A stretch of DNA of 64,000 nt from Endotrypanum monterogeii (Eukaryota > Euglenozoa > Kinetoplastea > Trypanosomatida > Trypanosomatidae). Positions within the stretch are counted from its first letter, which is position 1. Each line of letters opens with the position of its first letter. The translations under genes and the position numbers were made by a program. Below are positions 62,317-64,000 of the stretch, one piece after another. The notes beneath the pieces are model-generated. The model made no database searches. It worked only from the letters and a program-made list of their open reading frames with translations, and was not told the origin of the DNA. The stretch lies in the NCBI GenBank assembly GCA_000333855.2, contig CM007319.1, positions 399,020 through 463,019 of the forward strand. The letters are read 5' to 3'.

Positions 62317-62688
62317 ATGCGGTCCTGCCGTCTCTTAGCTGCTTCGTGGAAGACGAAGGTGGACCCCAAGAACCCTCGGCGTATCGTACACTTGCCCAAT
62401 CGAACCCCCTGTATGGTGCCGCTGGAGGCTGGAAAGAAATACTACTGGTGTTCTTGCGGGCTTAGCCAAAGGCAGCCCTTTTGCGATGGCTCCCATCGCG
62501 CGTACAATGAGGAGCACAATACGGAGTTGGAGCCGAAGGAGTTCACAGTCAAGACAACTAAGAAGTACTTGTTGTGCCGCTGTAAGCACACGGACAACAG
62601 ACCCTTCTGTGATATGTCGCACCTCGGCGTGCTTTTCCGTACGACGGTCGGCATCGAGAAGATCCCCAATAACACGCAGAGCACATGA
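62317..62688 (+). CDS. Twin CDGSH iron-sulfur protein (CISD3/MiNT-like)
   Basis: 123 residues from ATG 62317. It has two CDGSH-type [2Fe-2S] sites: C45-x-C47-x8-C56-x3-H60 (WCSCG...PFCDGSH) and C87-x-C89-x8-C98-x3-H102 (LCRCK...PFCDMSH). Two domains in one chain without a membrane anchor is the architecture of CISD3 (Miner2), a soluble mitochondrial protein of iron and redox homeostasis. The N-terminal ~15 residues (MRSCRLLAASWKTKV) are basic and can serve as a mitochondrial presequence. The second site has Met in place of Gly in CDGSH while the three Cys and one His are intact. The dispersed repeat begins about 57 bp after its stop. Confidence 0.9.
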   Translation: MRSCRLLAASWKTKVDPKNPRRIVHLPNRTPCMVPLEAGKKYYWCSCGLSQRQPFCDGSHRAYNEEHNTELEPKEFTVKTTKKYLLCRCKHTDNRPFCDMSHLGVLFRTTVGIEKIPNNTQST

Positions 62689-62744
62689 GTGCGTATGAGC
62701 ACAACCCCCTCTCCGCCCCAAAGAAAGCAACGTACCCATTTGTG

Positions 62745-63300
62745 TCAAAGAGTGCATTAGCTGAACACCCGCACACTGCAAGGCCTGTTACAGGGCCCAC
62801 CGCGTGCTGGTGCCAGCCAGCAGCACACACACCTTGCAGAAGGGCCGATTCAGTCACCCGCACACGGCCTCTGCGCCACGCCTTTGCATGCCTCCCCCAC
62901 CCACCCACGTCGGAGGTCGGCCCACAGCTGCCCCCCACCACCACCATGCCGACCCTCATGCCGCACACCTCCCGGGGGGACGGCTCAGGGCCCTCCCCGG
63001 CAGTGGGCAGCGAAGGCCACGCTATGCGCGCTGCAGTCACGCTCACACCTGACCCACCACACAGGTGCAGACGGGGGGACAGGCGTGTTCACAGCTGCAG
63101 GTCTCTGCGACGCAGCACCGCCAAGGGCACCGCCGCGGACACGTGCGAGCGATGCCCCGCACCAACCGCTCCATGCCGGGGGGGTGCGTGGCCGTGCGAC
63201 GAGTGGAGGTGATTCTGCATCAGCAGGCGAGGAGTGTCTGAGAGGGCAGCGTGTGTTTGTCAAAGTGTGTGCCCACCGGGCCCCTTCTTCCCCTCCCCAC
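62745..63300 (+). repeat. Dispersed GC-rich repeat, copy 4
   Basis: The most complete copy, from TCAAAGAGTGCATTAGCTG to CCCCTTCTTCCCCTCCCC, in the 3' region of the CDGSH gene. It matches copies 1-3 near 38.5-39.9 kb with few differences, such as CCCCGCACCAACCGCTCC where other copies read ACCGCACCAACCTCTCC. It lies in the 3' UTR, where SIDER-type elements are known to affect mRNA stability in Leishmania. Confidence 0.9.
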
Positions 63301-63330
63301 CCTCGTGTTCCTATGTAGTGCAGCTCTTCA

Positions 63331-63359
63331 CACACGCACGGAGGTGCGCAGCCCTGTTC
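63331..63359 (-). repeat. Inverted copy of the 39010-39038 segment
   Basis: These 29 bases are the exact reverse complement of 39010-39038, which precedes repeat copy 2; the match extends one more base at 63330/39039. It lies about 30 bp after the end of copy 4. Confidence 0.95.
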
Positions 63360-64000
63360 CCAGAACGCAGTGTTGCACAAGAGCCAAATGAGTTGATGAC
63401 AAATAAGTGGGCAGGGTAGAGCGAGACAGATTCGCATCGCCCCATATTCTGTCCACTGCAAGGGCCCGTGCTGATGTTTGTTAATCATGGCACTTGCGAC
63501 ACAGCTCGCTGAACCAATCAAGAGCAGTGTGAGGCACAACAGCGAAAAAAAAAAGTCTGATGGGGTATCTGGAACAGCCGAGCTTCTCTTAGCAGACGAC
63601 GCGTGTGAGGGCGAATCACTGCATCTTCTTCTTGCTTGTCACTTTTTTTTTCCCCGTGTGACCTCTTTTCACCGGTTTCTTCCTACTAAGCTCACGTCTC
63701 GCTGCTTCCCCCTCCATTCCAAAGTGAGGATGCCTAGTCGTATTTTCCCCTTCCGTTTTCGGCGCCTTTTTGTGGACAATGGTTTTTTTCTCTATTATTT
63801 TCTTTTTATTGTTGTTGAGGGAGACAATTTTTTTTTTCTGCGCTGCGTCGCTGACCCCCGTCCTCCTTCCCCCATTATCTGCGTCCGAGAGAGACCAAAA
63901 CGCGATATCATACACGTGTTCCTCCTCTTTTTTTCTCATATATTTTTAGGACACATGTTATATTGGAAGGAATGAAAAAAAGGGGTGTGGGTCGAGGATG

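Larger units (their letters stand above)
62689..64000. other. Intergenic region containing repeat copy 4 (window end)
   Basis: Aside from the repeat at 62741-63359 this region is pyrimidine-rich (63640-63720, 63780-63960). An ORF at about 63478-63975 has no coding character. No gene is visible before the window ends. Confidence 0.55.

Noticed and set aside
63478..63975. 165-codon ORF near the window end
   Set aside because: Phe-rich product from pyrimidine runs; no domain; both strands open.

Overview
The window is nuclear DNA from a kinetoplastid flagellate of the Leishmaniinae type (Leishmania, Endotrypanum, Porcisia, Leptomonas, Crithidia group). Reasons: every credible gene lies on the + strand, as in a polycistronic transcription unit; no gene needs a cis-intron to read through; gene starts are preceded by long pyrimidine tracts and AG trans-splice acceptors; intergenic DNA is full of poly-T/poly-C runs and TA/CA microsatellites; histone H4 has the divergent kinetoplastid N-terminus; and the multidomain fumarate reductase with a C-terminal peroxisomal (glycosomal) signal is typical of kinetoplastids. 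From memory, fumarate reductase genes, a ubiquitin-conjugating E2 and histone H4 lie near each other on Leishmania chromosome 35; I could not check this. No tRNA, rRNA, CRISPR or minus-strand gene was found.

Layout. 0.3-2.1 kb: a rhodanese-domain protein. 2.9-6.4 kb: the full ApbE / fumarate reductase / flavin reductase fusion (glycosomal NADH-dependent fumarate reductase). 9.7-11.6 kb: a shorter, membrane-anchored fumarate reductase paralogue that shares nearly identical DNA segments with the first, suggesting gene conversion. 11.6-17.3 kb: a gene-free block with extreme strand asymmetry (A/C-rich on the left, G/T-rich on the right, turning over near 14.3-15.5 kb) and a tandemly duplicated ~408 bp unit around an assembly gap. 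This is the most unusual part of the window and could be a replication origin/kinetochore region or an unknown element. 17.3-20.5 kb: a Prp43-type DEAH helicase and a secreted MANF/ARMET-like SAP protein. 20.5-22.3 kb: non-coding with what looks like decayed coding sequence. 22.3-37.2 kb: a short-chain dehydrogenase, a small hypothetical protein, a long coiled-coil protein, a thioredoxin-monothiol glutaredoxin fusion, an Msp1/ATAD1 AAA ATPase, a hypothetical gene apparently broken by a frameshift in a T8 run, an AlkB-like dioxygenase and another hypothetical protein. 38.5-39.9 kb: a cluster of three copies of a GC-rich dispersed repeat with an assembly gap; a fourth copy is at 62.7-63.3 kb. 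40.5-44.1 kb: ubiquitin-conjugating E2 and histone H4. 45.2-53.2 kb: a 1680-residue hypothetical protein and a membrane-anchored PDI-like thioredoxin protein. 54.2-62.7 kb: an Isa/IscA-type iron-sulfur assembly protein, two kinetoplastid-type hypothetical proteins and a CISD3-like twin-CDGSH iron-sulfur protein.

The genes do not form a pathway; trypanosomatid polycistrons group unrelated genes and regulate after transcription through UTRs. Loose themes are redox and iron-sulfur biology (two fumarate reductases, rhodanese, monothiol glutaredoxin, Isa-type protein, CDGSH protein, PDI-like protein) and organelle quality control (Msp1, MANF-like, PDI-like). UTRs are unusually informative here: a 24 bp perfect inverted repeat at 8.4 kb, a smaller hairpin at 35.5 kb, and the dispersed repeat starting 57 bp after the CDGSH gene.
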